From: Bacillus sp. FJAT-45350
GTDB taxonomy: Bacteria; Bacillota; Bacilli; Bacillales; NISU01
Assembly: GCF_002335805.1 (NCBI RefSeq)
Contig: NZ_NISU01000001.1
Span: forward strand, 3,108,079 to 3,172,078
Direction: 5' to 3'
Length of the DNA: 64,000 nucleotides
The notes beneath the pieces were generated by a model. That model was not told where the DNA came from. It searched no databases and was given only the letters and a program-made list of their open reading frames with translations. The translations under genes were made by a program, and so were the position numbers. Below are positions 8,594 through 17,523 of this stretch, in pieces. Position 1 is the first letter of the stretch. Each line of letters starts with the position of its first letter.

Positions 8594-9730
8594 TTATCTT
8601 AATTCAAGGTCTAAACCAGATACTTCAACAAGTTCTTTTGTCCCCTCAAAGAAGTTTCCAAGTTCTTTGATTGGCATTTCTTGAACCTTTAAGTCAGTAA
8701 AATTCACAACATGCGGTTCTACCTCAGGTGGGTAAACAGCACCGTATTCTGCATTAATTAATTGCTCTAATGATTCACCAACAAACGCTACTTGGTTCTC
8801 AGGTAATAACACCCACTCAAGGAATGCTAATGCGTTTGTTTCGTTTGGTGCACCATTAACAAGACCTACGCCAGCAGCGTTAGCAATTACACCCATTTGA
8901 CCTTCTTCTTGGTCAAGGTAGATGAAACCAACGTTGTTATCACTTGGCTCTAATAGCTGTTGGTGGAAGTAATAGTTATTCACTAAACCGAACGCATGTT
9001 CACCAGCACCTACTGCACGACGGATATCACCATGTCCTTGATAAATACCAGCTGCATTATCTTTAATTGCAGTAATCCACTCGGCAGTTTTTTCATCGCC
9101 CCACTCATAGCGTAGTGCTGAAACGTTTCCTAACATACCACCGTTACCACCACGAGTTATAGCATATCCATTTTCTACTTCTGCCCATTTTGCATCAAAT
9201 AAATCTTCAATGCTCTTTGGCATTTCTTCTTCAGTAATCATATCTTTGTTATAGATAAATCCACGTGAACGCGCTGAAATTGCGAAGTATGCATTATCAT
9301 CTGCACGGAATTCTGAAGGAATTGAATCAATACCTTCTGGGTTAGTTCCTGTTAATAATCCCTCATTGTGTAAATAACCAAGTGCTCCAAGGTCATTTGA
9401 AATATAAATATCAGCTTGTACGTTTCCTGCTTCTTCTTGAATCTGAAGAGGATCTGCTCCGTGAAGAGCTACTACTTCAACACCAGTTTCCTCTTGGAAT
9501 TTATCAAGAAGTGGTTGTACGAAATTTTCGTTACGTGCTGAGTATACTACAAGTTTACCATCTAATTCTACTACTTCTTCTTCTCCCGCGTCTTGCGTTT
9601 CCTCTGTTTCTGATTCTGCTTCATCTGGTTGCTCTTCTGTAGTCGCATCATTTGATTGACCGCAAGCTGCTGCAATCAATAAAGTAAATGAAATTAGACC
9701 AAACAACATAAATTTTAATGCTTTACTCAT
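8594..9730 (-). CDS. fbpA: ferric iron-binding lipoprotein (FbpA/FutA type)
   Basis: This 378-residue secreted lipoprotein has a lipobox (IAAAC, Cys23) followed by an acidic Glu/Thr-rich linker (~residues 26-55). The type II binding-protein body starts KLVVYSARNENFVQPLLDKF, as in FbpA/FutA proteins. A Tyr pair in VNNYYFHQ (~residues 250-257) matches the tandem tyrosines that bind Fe3+ in this family. It lies upstream of the fused permease gene, with Fur-like sites 50-120 bp in front. Together with fbpB and fbpC this makes a complete importer. Confidence 0.9.
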   Translation of the reverse strand: MSKALKFMLFGLISFTLLIAAACGQSNDATTEEQPDEAESETEETQDAGEEEVVELDGKLVVYSARNENFVQPLLDKFQEETGVEVVALHGADPLQIQEEAGNVQADIYISNDLGALGYLHNEGLLTGTNPEGIDSIPSEFRADDNAYFAISARSRGFIYNKDMITEEEMPKSIEDLFDAKWAEVENGYAITRGGNGGMLGNVSALRYEWGDEKTAEWITAIKDNAAGIYQGHGDIRRAVGAGEHAFGLVNNYYFHQQLLEPSDNNVGFIYLDQEEGQMGVIANAAGVGLVNGAPNETNALAFLEWVLLPENQVAFVGESLEQLINAEYGAVYPPEVEPHVVNFTDLKVQEMPIKELGNFFEGTKELVEVSGLDLELR

Positions 9731-9782
9731 CGTGTGTTTCCCCCTAATTTATTAAAAATAATAATATCATATCAGTTAAAAA

Positions 9783-9848
9783 GAATGAAACTCATTCTCA
9801 TCAACTTCACATTTCGAAGTATACTAGTATTGATAATCATTGTCAACA
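9783..9848 (-). promoter_or_regulatory. Fur-box-like sites upstream of fbpA
   Basis: 9830-9848 reads TTGATAATCATTGTCAACA, a good Fur-type palindrome. 9783-9801 (GAATGAAACTCATTCTCAT) is a weaker one. Both lie between the fbpA start and the fbpC terminator. Confidence 0.7.
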
Positions 9849-9950
9849 AAGTTTTTAAAATTCTTTTCAGAAATTTACAGAAATCGTTTTTTTCTATTCG
9901 AATTACATAGCCAGTCAATTATCGTTAGTCATAACATAGAAAAAAACACA

Positions 9951-9984
9951 TAAAAAGCCAGCCCTCTTAGATATAGGACTGACT
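9951..9984 (-). terminator. terminator of fbpC
   Basis: Minus-strand hairpin AGTCAGTCCT/AGGGCTGGCT (with G-U pairs) is followed by TTTTTATG, 16 nt after the fbpC stop. Confidence 0.75.
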
Positions 9985-9999
9985 TGTATAGATAATTTG

Positions 10000-11055
10000 T
10001 TAATCAACTAATGCTACTAGCTCTGGCTTAATATCAAATGAAACAACCGAGCCAATTTCAATGTCTCGCTCTATAGGAGCGTATACGACCATAGGTTCCG
10101 CAGGTAGACCTTCTGAATTAAGTAGCACCTCTACCTCTTGATACTCTCCACTATAAGTAACACGTTGCACGGACCCAGCATAACGACCTTTTTCAACTAG
10201 TTGACAACCCTCTGGTCGGATTGAAATTTTAACATCTTCAAGTGTCTTCTCTGTTTGCTCAGGTAGGCAGACTTTACCTATATGTGTATCTACATGCTTT
10301 AAATCTGGACAAAGTTTTCCAGTAAGTAAATTTGTTTTGCCAACAAATTGTGCAACAAAACAGTTCGTTGGACAACGGTACATTACTCTAGGTGCTGCTA
10401 TTTGCTGTATTACCCCTTGATTCATGACAACAACACGATCAGAAACAGCAAAGGCATCCTTCTGATCATGTGTAACGATAATCGCAGTTGTATTTGCACG
10501 TCGAAGAATTGTCGTTACATCATAACGCATTTTCTCTCTTAACCCAGCATCTAAATTACTAAATGGTTCATCCATCAATACAACATGCGGCTTTGGAGCT
10601 AATGCTCTTGCAAGGGCAACACGCTGTTGTTGACCACCAGACAACTCACTTGGAAAACGTTTTCCAAACTCCGCCAATCCAACAAGCTCAAGCACCTCTT
10701 CTGCACGTTGTTTCTTTGCTTTCGTTGACCATTTATTTAAACCGAACATTACATTTTTCTCAATCGTTAGGTGGGGAAACAAGGCATAATCTTGAAACAC
10801 CATACCAATCCCTCGCTTTTCAGGAGGAACTGAACGACGGTCGTCATATACAATTTGCTCACCAATTCGAATTGAACCACTTGTTGGCTGTTCAAATCCT
10901 GCTAACATACGCAATGTTGTAGTTTTCCCGCAACCACTTGGACCAAGAAGAGTAATGATTTCCCCTTGCTCAATATCTAAATTAATATTATCAACTGCTG
11001 GTTGCAATGTATTATGAAATAATTTCGTTATATTAGATAAATGTATAAAACTCAT
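10000..11055 (-). CDS. fbpC: ferric iron ABC transporter, ATP-binding subunit
   Basis: This 351-residue cytoplasmic ATPase has Walker A GPSGCGKTT (~residues 38-46), the Q-loop in MVFQDYALFPH, the signature LSGGQQQRVALARAL (~residues 138-152), Walker B VVLMDEPFSNLD and the H-loop IVTHDQ. A C-terminal TOBE-type domain from ~240 to the end is typical of the CUT/Fbp/Pot group. It has its own promoter with a Fur-like site and its own terminator, so it is a separate unit from fbpA-fbpB although the same transporter is implied. Confidence 0.92.
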   Translation of the reverse strand: MSFIHLSNITKLFHNTLQPAVDNINLDIEQGEIITLLGPSGCGKTTTLRMLAGFEQPTSGSIRIGEQIVYDDRRSVPPEKRGIGMVFQDYALFPHLTIEKNVMFGLNKWSTKAKKQRAEEVLELVGLAEFGKRFPSELSGGQQQRVALARALAPKPHVVLMDEPFSNLDAGLREKMRYDVTTILRRANTTAIIVTHDQKDAFAVSDRVVVMNQGVIQQIAAPRVMYRCPTNCFVAQFVGKTNLLTGKLCPDLKHVDTHIGKVCLPEQTEKTLEDVKISIRPEGCQLVEKGRYAGSVQRVTYSGEYQEVEVLLNSEGLPAEPMVVYAPIERDIEIGSVVSFDIKPELVALVD

Positions 11056-11096
11056 AACAGACCTCCAAGGAATTTAATTTCCTTACACCAATCATG

Positions 11097-11115
11097 TGAG
11101 AATGATTTTCATTAT
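11097..11115 (-). promoter_or_regulatory. Fur box upstream of fbpC
   Basis: TGAGAATGATTTTCATTAT matches the Fur consensus closely and lies 42 nt before the fbpC start. Confidence 0.75.
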
Positions 11116-11189
11116 GAGTAATTGTATCACAAGCGGCCCATTTCTTCAATATTTTTAATAGAAAGGATTTGAGTTTTCTGACATTTTAC

Positions 11190-12347
11190 TTATCTACCAA
11201 TTTTCTTCTTATGGTGATATCCTCTCTGACCCGTACTTTGAATTTCCACATCAACATCAATATCTATTATAGATTCTCTCCAACCTTCTTCATTCCAGTT
11301 AAGAGTGTCGAAGAATTCTGGAGTCATTGCCCAGACACGATGTCCTAGAAGCCATGGTTCTACGTTAATTTCTTTCATCTCTTCAATCGTATCTTGTAAA
11401 TCTCTTTCAATTTTTTCGTTCAATTCTCTTTCAACTTTTTTGATAAAATTGGTTGAATCTCTTTGCTCGATATTTGTTATTTCCTCAATTGCCCCTGATC
11501 CACTTATTTCTATCTTATATTTTATTGGTTTAGTTTTTTCGTAACTAACTTTGCTGATAAGATCTATCCTACCTACTGAAACTGTTACCTTGTCACCTTG
11601 TTCCTCTATTACAATAGAATGATTCTTCCCTATAATTTCATCTTCCCGGAGCAACACATTAATAGAGGCCTTATCTTTTTTTAATTTAGCTACTAAATCA
11701 TAGTCTTTAAAAATCGCCGCCCCCTCAATCGTAACCGTTTCACTTTCTAACCTTGCTAACGGTAATGAGGCGGCTCCTGAAATCATATTACTATTACGTA
11801 AAAACTCCAAAAGCATTATCTCATCAGCACGACCTATTCGTTGGCCAGCTCTAAAGAAACGATCTAAATAAAGAGCTGGTAGTCGGACTAAAGGTGACTC
11901 TGTTTTAATAAACTCTCCTGATTCTACACCTTCAATAATGACTACATAGAGTTGATTAGCCATTGCTGAATTTCTATCTAATAAATCTAAAACCTCTTTT
12001 AAATGATTGTTGGCAATGGCTTCTGAAACGGCAATAGCTTTTAAATGTCCGAAAAACAATACTGTTGGTGTCCGAGATTCTAGTTCAGTAATTGCTTCCC
12101 ATAAACTATCTGCCTCACTAGAGAATGTTTCAAAGTCACGGCCAGATGGACCAACACCTGTACCACCGTCTCTTCCATGACCTAATACCGGCAATTGAAT
12201 AGTCACTTTATACAAATTCTCTTCTCCTATATCAATTGCCATCCCTAAAATCATCGAACGTTGGTCAAGCTCTCTTGAATCAGGAACACAGCTTGAAAGA
12301 AATACTACTAGGATGCTAAGAAAAAGCAATACTCCTTTATGCTTCAT
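11190..12347 (-). CDS. gerC: spore germination receptor subunit C (Ger(x)C lipoprotein)
   Basis: The start is placed at the ATG at 12,347 (after GGTGATAAGAG), five codons inside the longest frame. This ~385-residue lipoprotein has lipobox FLSSC at the end of its signal peptide and the Ger(x)C pattern: DQRSMILGMAIDIG after the lipid Cys, LFFGHLKAIAVSE, and a C-terminal helical/strand domain ending in Lys-rich residues. Subunit C is anchored outside the inner spore membrane and is needed for nutrient receptor function. The gene overlaps gerB by 11 nt in an A-B-C operon. The nutrient recognised cannot be told from sequence. Confidence 0.88.
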   Translation of the reverse strand: MKHKGVLLFLSILVVFLSSCVPDSRELDQRSMILGMAIDIGEENLYKVTIQLPVLGHGRDGGTGVGPSGRDFETFSSEADSLWEAITELESRTPTVLFFGHLKAIAVSEAIANNHLKEVLDLLDRNSAMANQLYVVIIEGVESGEFIKTESPLVRLPALYLDRFFRAGQRIGRADEIMLLEFLRNSNMISGAASLPLARLESETVTIEGAAIFKDYDLVAKLKKDKASINVLLREDEIIGKNHSIVIEEQGDKVTVSVGRIDLISKVSYEKTKPIKYKIEISGSGAIEEITNIEQRDSTNFIKKVERELNEKIERDLQDTIEEMKEINVEPWLLGHRVWAMTPEFFDTLNWNEEGWRESIIDIDVDVEIQSTGQRGYHHKKKIGR

Positions 12348-13437
12348 AACTCTTATCACCACTCTTCTTTTTTAGCAATAAAAATATGAGCAAACTAATT
12401 GGGACGACGAGAGAAAAAACGATCGTATTAAAATTGTGAATTTTTACACTCCTATCTACATAAGTAGGCAACATCATAACCAAGAAGAACACGATGATAT
12501 GTGTACCTATGTTTCCTAAATGACGATTCAACTTCGGAATCGTCTTATGATATATATAGGTTAAAAACCAAACATGAATCGTGTAGATTTTATAAAAGCC
12601 ATATAACCAGAAACTTAAAAAGAATAAATCAAGACGCTCAAACATCGCTGACTCACTTTTAAATGATTGAATTAAAGCAATAAAAGGTGAAACTAAGTTT
12701 ATCGTTTCTTCAAAACCAAAAGTTCCAATTGTTACTATGCTCAGTGATACATAGGTAATGACAACAAAAGTAAGACCAAAGCTCATTGATGTAAGAAGTC
12801 CTTGACGCTGTTTAACGTAAGCTACTAGGCCAAATAGTGGTAAAATCCCTCCGTACCTTGCCATATCTGATACTGCTCCCTTTAACATTACAGTTAAGTC
12901 TACAGAAACAATTGGAGGAATATATATCCACCTAAAAAAATCACTAAAACCTAGGAAAATAATGACTGTTAGAATTAAAAACTCAAAAACAAACGTTAAA
13001 ACTACAAAACGACCGATCGTCTCTATACCGTAATAAACCCCAATCGCTGATACAACCATAAATGTACCAATGTATAACCACATCGGAGTATTGGGTAATA
13101 AGTATGTTTCTACTATTAGACCCATCCCGTTTACAAGGACCCCACCAGCATAATACAAGCTAATGACAAGATATATCGAGATAAACCAGTATACCCATCT
13201 CCATACACTACTTTTTAAAATACCAAAAAAGTCGTGGCTGTTATACTTTTTCATAAATGCACTTAATAATATAAACAGCAAAAAATATGGAAGCGCGGCA
13301 ATAGGAAGTTTCAGCCATGAGCTTCGAACTTCTTCTCCAGATACAAATGGGAGAAAGCCCAGACCCATACTCATAGTTGTAGAAACAGTAAAAGCAAAAA
13401 TGGTAAACCCTCTAATCCCTTTGTTCGAACTTTTCAT
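12337..13437 (-). CDS. gerB: spore germination receptor subunit B (endospore permease family)
   Basis: This 366-residue integral membrane protein has about ten hydrophobic helices and is related to the amino-acid/polyamine transporter superfamily, matching GerAB/GerKB (endospore germination permease). The N-terminus is IRGFTIFAFTVSTTMSMGLGFLPF, and a short Lys-rich tail (LLLKKKSGDKS) ends the protein. GerB subunits form the nutrient-binding part of the receptor. The start overlaps the gerA stop by 4 nt (ATGA), so translation is coupled. Confidence 0.88.
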   Translation of the reverse strand: MKSSNKGIRGFTIFAFTVSTTMSMGLGFLPFVSGEEVRSSWLKLPIAALPYFLLFILLSAFMKKYNSHDFFGILKSSVWRWVYWFISIYLVISLYYAGGVLVNGMGLIVETYLLPNTPMWLYIGTFMVVSAIGVYYGIETIGRFVVLTFVFEFLILTVIIFLGFSDFFRWIYIPPIVSVDLTVMLKGAVSDMARYGGILPLFGLVAYVKQRQGLLTSMSFGLTFVVITYVSLSIVTIGTFGFEETINLVSPFIALIQSFKSESAMFERLDLFFLSFWLYGFYKIYTIHVWFLTYIYHKTIPKLNRHLGNIGTHIIVFFLVMMLPTYVDRSVKIHNFNTIVFSLVVPISLLIFLLLKKKSGDKSYEA

Positions 13438-14966
13438 TTTCGGCCTTCACCTACCCCCGAATTCTTCTTCTTAATCCGAACAATCATATTAATAAATTCC
13501 CTGAAGTTAAAGGGGGCCATTGGCGATAGAAACGGCTTATTCATGGAAGTTAATGCACACAGATGCATTGCTAGTACGCAAATCGCTAATGTTAGCCCAT
13601 ACATACCTAATAGGCTAGCAGCTAATAAAAACAGATATCGGATAACCCTCCATGATGAAGCAAGTTCCCATGATGGAGAAGTGAAAGCGGCTATTGCTGT
13701 AAAGGCTATAACAATAACCATCGTGCTACTTATAATCCCTGCTTCTACCGCTGATTGTCCAATAACTAACCCACCAACTATACCAATTGTAGGCCCAATG
13801 AAACTCGGCAGACGAATACTTGCTTCGACAAGAACATCAAGAGCAAACATCATTATAAATGCCTCAATTGCAGCAGGGAACGGAATATTGTTTCGAGACT
13901 CAGCCATTGTTAATGCCAGAGTGGTTGGAACCATCTCTGGATGAAAGGCCACTAATGCCACGTATAAAGCTGGAAACGTTGTTGCAATTATTAAACTAGA
14001 TATTCGTAGCATTCTAATAAAGAAAACATGCCATGGAGAACCTTCATCGTTATCATCACTTCGTTCATAGAAAGACCACATAGTAGCCGGCAAAATCAAA
14101 CTAAAGGTAGAATTGTTAATCGCGATGACAATTTTCCCTTGAGATAAAGCATAAGCAACTTGGTCGGGACGCTCTGATTTTTGAAACTGCGGAAACAATG
14201 AGTTTGGATGTTCAATTAGCGACCGTTCAAGTGCATAAGAGCTTATCAAAAAGTCGTTTTCATACTGCGGTATTTTCTTTAGTACTTCCTCAAGAACCTC
14301 ATTGTCTACATACTCTTCTAAGTACATAACAGCCACCGCTGTATGTGTTAATGAACCGACATGGAACTGCTTCACCTTTAATCTAGGATCCACTATAATC
14401 CTACGAACAAGACCTACATTTGTACGACTGTCTTCAATAAAGCCTATTTTCGGTCCATAAACCTGTTGCTCCGTAGTCGGTTCAGATAATGACCTCTTTT
14501 CTAATTTTTCTAATGACAAAACAACCGGTTTCTGATCAGATATTTGACAAATAACATGGCCTTGTAGGCAAAGTTGGATTAAGTCAGGCCAGGAATCTAC
14601 GGTTATATAGTTGACCTCATAGTTCAAAGAGCCTACATGTGTTAACTTTTCATGTGGATTTTTCTCTCCATGGTTTACAATTGGTCGAATGACAGCCTCT
14701 TCCATCCTGTCTGCATCAATTAGACCTGCAACATAGTAGAAAAATACCTTTTGACCTGATGGTAACTCCATTGAACGAACACTAAAATCATCACTGTTAT
14801 CAAACACGCGTTCTAATATCACCTTTAATTCTTCTACAGAATTGGGCAGTATATTAAGCTCAGTAATCCCTATCTTGTATCTAAGAAAATCATTATAATC
14901 GTGCTTCGTAAAAGTACTTGTTTGGGCTTTCCTCTTCTTCATTAGCCTTCGTAACATTGTCTTCAC
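13434..14966 (-). CDS. gerA: spore germination receptor subunit A (GerA family)
   Basis: This 510-residue protein has a soluble N-terminal half (~1-300) and a membrane C-terminal half with about five helices, as in GerAA/GerKA. Family blocks include FIEDSRTNVGLVRRIIVDPRLKVKQ (split here, ~residues 175-200), SLIEHPNSLFPQFQKSERPD and RLPSFIGPTIGIVGGLVIGQ. It begins the gerA-gerB-gerC operon. GerA subunits oligomerise into an ion-conducting channel. No sigma-G promoter could be assigned with confidence upstream. Confidence 0.9.
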   Translation of the reverse strand: MKTMLRRLMKKRKAQTSTFTKHDYNDFLRYKIGITELNILPNSVEELKVILERVFDNSDDFSVRSMELPSGQKVFFYYVAGLIDADRMEEAVIRPIVNHGEKNPHEKLTHVGSLNYEVNYITVDSWPDLIQLCLQGHVICQISDQKPVVLSLEKLEKRSLSEPTTEQQVYGPKIGFIEDSRTNVGLVRRIIVDPRLKVKQFHVGSLTHTAVAVMYLEEYVDNEVLEEVLKKIPQYENDFLISSYALERSLIEHPNSLFPQFQKSERPDQVAYALSQGKIVIAINNSTFSLILPATMWSFYERSDDNDEGSPWHVFFIRMLRISSLIIATTFPALYVALVAFHPEMVPTTLALTMAESRNNIPFPAAIEAFIMMFALDVLVEASIRLPSFIGPTIGIVGGLVIGQSAVEAGIISSTMVIVIAFTAIAAFTSPSWELASSWRVIRYLFLLAASLLGMYGLTLAICVLAMHLCALTSMNKPFLSPMAPFNFREFINMIVRIKKKNSGVGEGRK

Positions 14967-15064
14967 GCCTTACTTCTAAAGTACTATTTGGTAACTTTAG
15001 TATGTAAAGTAATAAACAGGACTATTCTAAAATAAACTATTTTTTTCTTGTAAAGCACATAAAA

Positions 15065-15088
15065 AAAGCCATCCAATTGGACGGCTTT
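15065..15088 (-). terminator. terminator of the CstR-like gene
   Basis: Minus-strand hairpin AAAGCCGTCC-AATT-GGATGGCTTT is followed by TTTTTATG, 28 nt after the stop. Confidence 0.75.
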
Positions 15089-15115
15089 CATGTAAAAAAT
15101 ATATTTGTATATTTA

Positions 15116-15382
15116 TTAACGACTCTTTACAAGTAGATTAACAGCTTCTTTAATTGTTTCCTCAGTATTTTCGCCACTCTCTATTTGTTTACGAATACAT
15201 GTTTCTAGATTTGTACTAACGACAACCCCTATTGCTCGGTCTAATGCATTACGAATAGCTGCCATTTGACCAACAATATCCTGACAATCTTTTTCTTCTT
15301 CCATCATTTTCAATACACCACGAACCTGACCTTCTACACGCTTTAATCTATTTTTCACTTTATCATCATACTGCATATTCAT
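15116..15382 (-). CDS. CsoR/RcnR-family repressor, CstR-like
   Basis: The start is the ATG at 15,382, seven nt after GGAGG; the longest frame starts six codons earlier. The 88-residue protein is the all-helical DUF156 fold (NRLKRVEGQVRGVLKMMEE). Family sensing positions are Cys33, Asn58 and Cys62. Copper-sensing CsoR needs Cys-His-Cys, and here the His is Asn. Two cysteines 29 residues apart without the His is the pattern of the persulfide sensor CstR. No sulfurtransferase gene lies next to it, so the target is unknown. It is divergent from yitT-like 15,648 with a palindrome between them. Confidence 0.78.
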   Translation of the reverse strand: MNMQYDDKVKNRLKRVEGQVRGVLKMMEEEKDCQDIVGQMAAIRNALDRAIGVVVSTNLETCIRKQIESGENTEETIKEAVNLLVKSR

Positions 15383-15527
15383 TGAAATGCCTCCAGTCAA
15401 GTCTTTTATATCTTATTATACACTAAACCTACTTGTTTAGCATTGGTTTAAAGACTGCTTTTTCTAAATAAAGATAGTTGAATAATGTTTCATTAAAGTG
15501 TCTCCAAACTGCACTCTTTTTATACTC

Positions 15528-15537
15528 ATACCGGTAT
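15528..15537. promoter_or_regulatory. possible CstR/CsoR operator
   Basis: ATACCGGTAT is a perfect 10-bp palindrome in the divergent region between the CstR-like gene and the YitT-like gene. CsoR/CstR operators are GC-centred palindromes flanked by ATAC/GTAT, so this is a candidate site, untested. Confidence 0.35.
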
Positions 15538-15647
15538 AGTTAATATAGAAAGGAAAATCTCCTTTTTGCATTTACAATCTTGGTCATGAATAATCCAAGC
15601 GTTGCATAAGGATAAAACAAGCTATCATGAAATGAGGGTACACTGTA

Positions 15648-16244
15648 ATGCTAAAAGCGATACACGCTCTATTCATCGGGTCTTTCATTATTAGTATTGG
15701 CATTAATAACTTCTTCCTCCCCTATCATATCTTAGACGGAGGAATTATTGGATTAGCCCTGCTCCTCCATTACCAATGGGGGTTCGGAGTTGGGTTGACC
15801 ATCATTATAACGAGTATTCCAATTTACTTTTTCGCTTGGAAACGATATCGCTATTTCTTTTATAACAGCATAGCAGGCCTAGTTGTTTCAGCTCTTTTTA
15901 TTGACATATTTGCTTTTATTAAATTAGATTTCTTACAATTTGGTCCACTCTCCTCTGCCATTATAGGTGGACTCCTATTAGGAATTGGTGTTGGGATTAT
16001 GTTCAGAGTGGACATTAGTACAGGGGGATTAGACCTCTTTGCTCAGATGCTTGCTGATTCTTTTCGTGTAAATATAGGAATTATGGTATTCCTCGTTGAT
16101 CTGCTAGTCGTTGCATCAGGCATTTTTGTCGTTACTCCAACAGAAATACTACTTTCTACAATTGCTGTAACAGCCACTGGATTTGCAACAATGCTTATGA
16201 CCCTCGATAACTTTTCAACAGCATCTGGACATAACTTTACATAA
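15648..16244 (+). CDS. YitT-family membrane protein, short form
   Basis: This 198-residue protein has five to six hydrophobic segments and the YitT_membrane pattern (ALFIGSFIISIGINNFFLPY at the start, RVDISTGGLDLFAQMLA at ~120-136). Most YitT proteins are ~280 residues with a C-terminal DUF2179 domain, which is absent here. The transport substrate is not known for the family. Start ATG follows a GAGGGT ribosome-binding site. It converges on rsiX with a shared terminator. Confidence 0.75.
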   Translation: MLKAIHALFIGSFIISIGINNFFLPYHILDGGIIGLALLLHYQWGFGVGLTIIITSIPIYFFAWKRYRYFFYNSIAGLVVSALFIDIFAFIKLDFLQFGPLSSAIIGGLLLGIGVGIMFRVDISTGGLDLFAQMLADSFRVNIGIMVFLVDLLVVASGIFVVTPTEILLSTIAVTATGFATMLMTLDNFSTASGHNFT

Positions 16245-16311
16245 TTTCGACAAATCATTCCCCAGGAAAACATTATTCTATTTCCTAAGGAATAATTTGA
16301 CGAATAAAAGA

Positions 16312-16350
16312 ACAAGGCAGTCTATAGGAAATGACCTATGGCTGCCTTGT
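16312..16350. terminator. bidirectional terminator between yitT-like and rsiX
   Basis: Stem ACAAGGCAG(TC)TATAGG pairs with CCTAT(GG)CTGCCTTGT across a short AAATGA loop, between two convergent genes. Confidence 0.7.
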
Positions 16351-16359
16351 CCCCTCTAT

Positions 16360-17523
16360 TTAATTATTTACTCCATTTACTTTAATCGAAGTATCAATAG
16401 GTTCATCCATATGATATGAACCAATAACGTTCAAATCTAGTCCTTCAAACATTACAGTCCTAATCCCATATGAATTTGCTGTAAGCAATATAGCATCTAT
16501 CATTATCTGTCCATCAATCTGGTCTAAAGGATAATGTGAAGTTAAATTAATCGTTACTACGTCATCCTCACCTGCAACTTCTACAATATCAATGTAAGCA
16601 GGAATCGACGGTGCATACCCTAGTGAATAGTCACCATCCTTCATAAGTTCCAACGTCTCTTCAATAGAACCTACTTCACTTGTACCTCTCGCACGAGGTA
16701 CTAGAAAGGGCATTCCATTATCGGAGTAATAGACATAGTACCCCCGCGGCTTACGATTGAGCTCTATCACTGAAATCTCCCCATAATTTCCAAGTTGAAC
16801 CCCTGGTTGACCGTCCGTTGTAAATTCTGCCTTCCTATACCCGAGAGGCGCAAATGTTTCCTCAATTCCCTGTGTAAACATCTCGATATCTGCTGTACCT
16901 GTAGGAACGGCATCACTCCGTATGTCAACAATAATGGTCAATTCTTCGTCTGCTGATTGACTATAGGTAGCACCCATGAGAGGAGATGGATTTAACCCAT
17001 AAATTTCTCCTGTGAATTCAGTAAGTAATAATTCAATTTCAGCAACTTCATCTAGTGAAGACTCTCTAATTACCGTTACTGGAACTACAAGTCGAGCATC
17101 TCGGTCTGTTAATACAAAGGGTATCCCTTGAGTTCCTTTTAACAGCTCACTTTCTCTGACAGCCCCTACATAAGTAGTTTCGTTCATGACGGCAGTAGTA
17201 TTCTCATGATCTTCATCTGCCATTGTTATTGCAACATCTTGAGATCGATACTCCATAACTTCTGCTATATCTTCTGCCGGTAAGGCTTCCTCGCTATTTT
17301 GAATCATGGAAGGAAGGATGATAATAAGGAGAAGGATAGCAGCTGCACTTGCCAAGGTTGGCACCATCCAGCTCTTATTTCTTTTACGCTGTTCGCCTTC
17401 ATCTATTCTTTTCTTAATATTTTGTAAGATAACTTCTTTAGATCGTTCATCTTTTAAAGTTGGCATTTGCTTTAATAATGCTTCTACCTTTTCTTCTTCC
17501 CTGTTATGTTGATTTAGTTTCAC
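16360..17523 (-). CDS. rsiX: anti-sigma factor, RsiX-like with GerMN domains
   Basis: This 387-residue protein has an N-terminal cytoplasmic helical part (1-52), one membrane helix (~53-71) and a large extracytoplasmic part with repeated segments resembling the GerMN/spore-germination domain (around 150-250 and 290-385). B. subtilis RsiX (about 368 residues) has the same organisation. It overlaps the sigma factor gene by 4 nt and should hold it at the membrane. Name by architecture and operon context rather than by alignment. Confidence 0.75.
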   Translation of the reverse strand: MKLNQHNREEEKVEALLKQMPTLKDERSKEVILQNIKKRIDEGEQRKRNKSWMVPTLASAAAILLLIIILPSMIQNSEEALPAEDIAEVMEYRSQDVAITMADEDHENTTAVMNETTYVGAVRESELLKGTQGIPFVLTDRDARLVVPVTVIRESSLDEVAEIELLLTEFTGEIYGLNPSPLMGATYSQSADEELTIIVDIRSDAVPTGTADIEMFTQGIEETFAPLGYRKAEFTTDGQPGVQLGNYGEISVIELNRKPRGYYVYYSDNGMPFLVPRARGTSEVGSIEETLELMKDGDYSLGYAPSIPAYIDIVEVAGEDDVVTINLTSHYPLDQIDGQIMIDAILLTANSYGIRTVMFEGLDLNVIGSYHMDEPIDTSIKVNGVNN

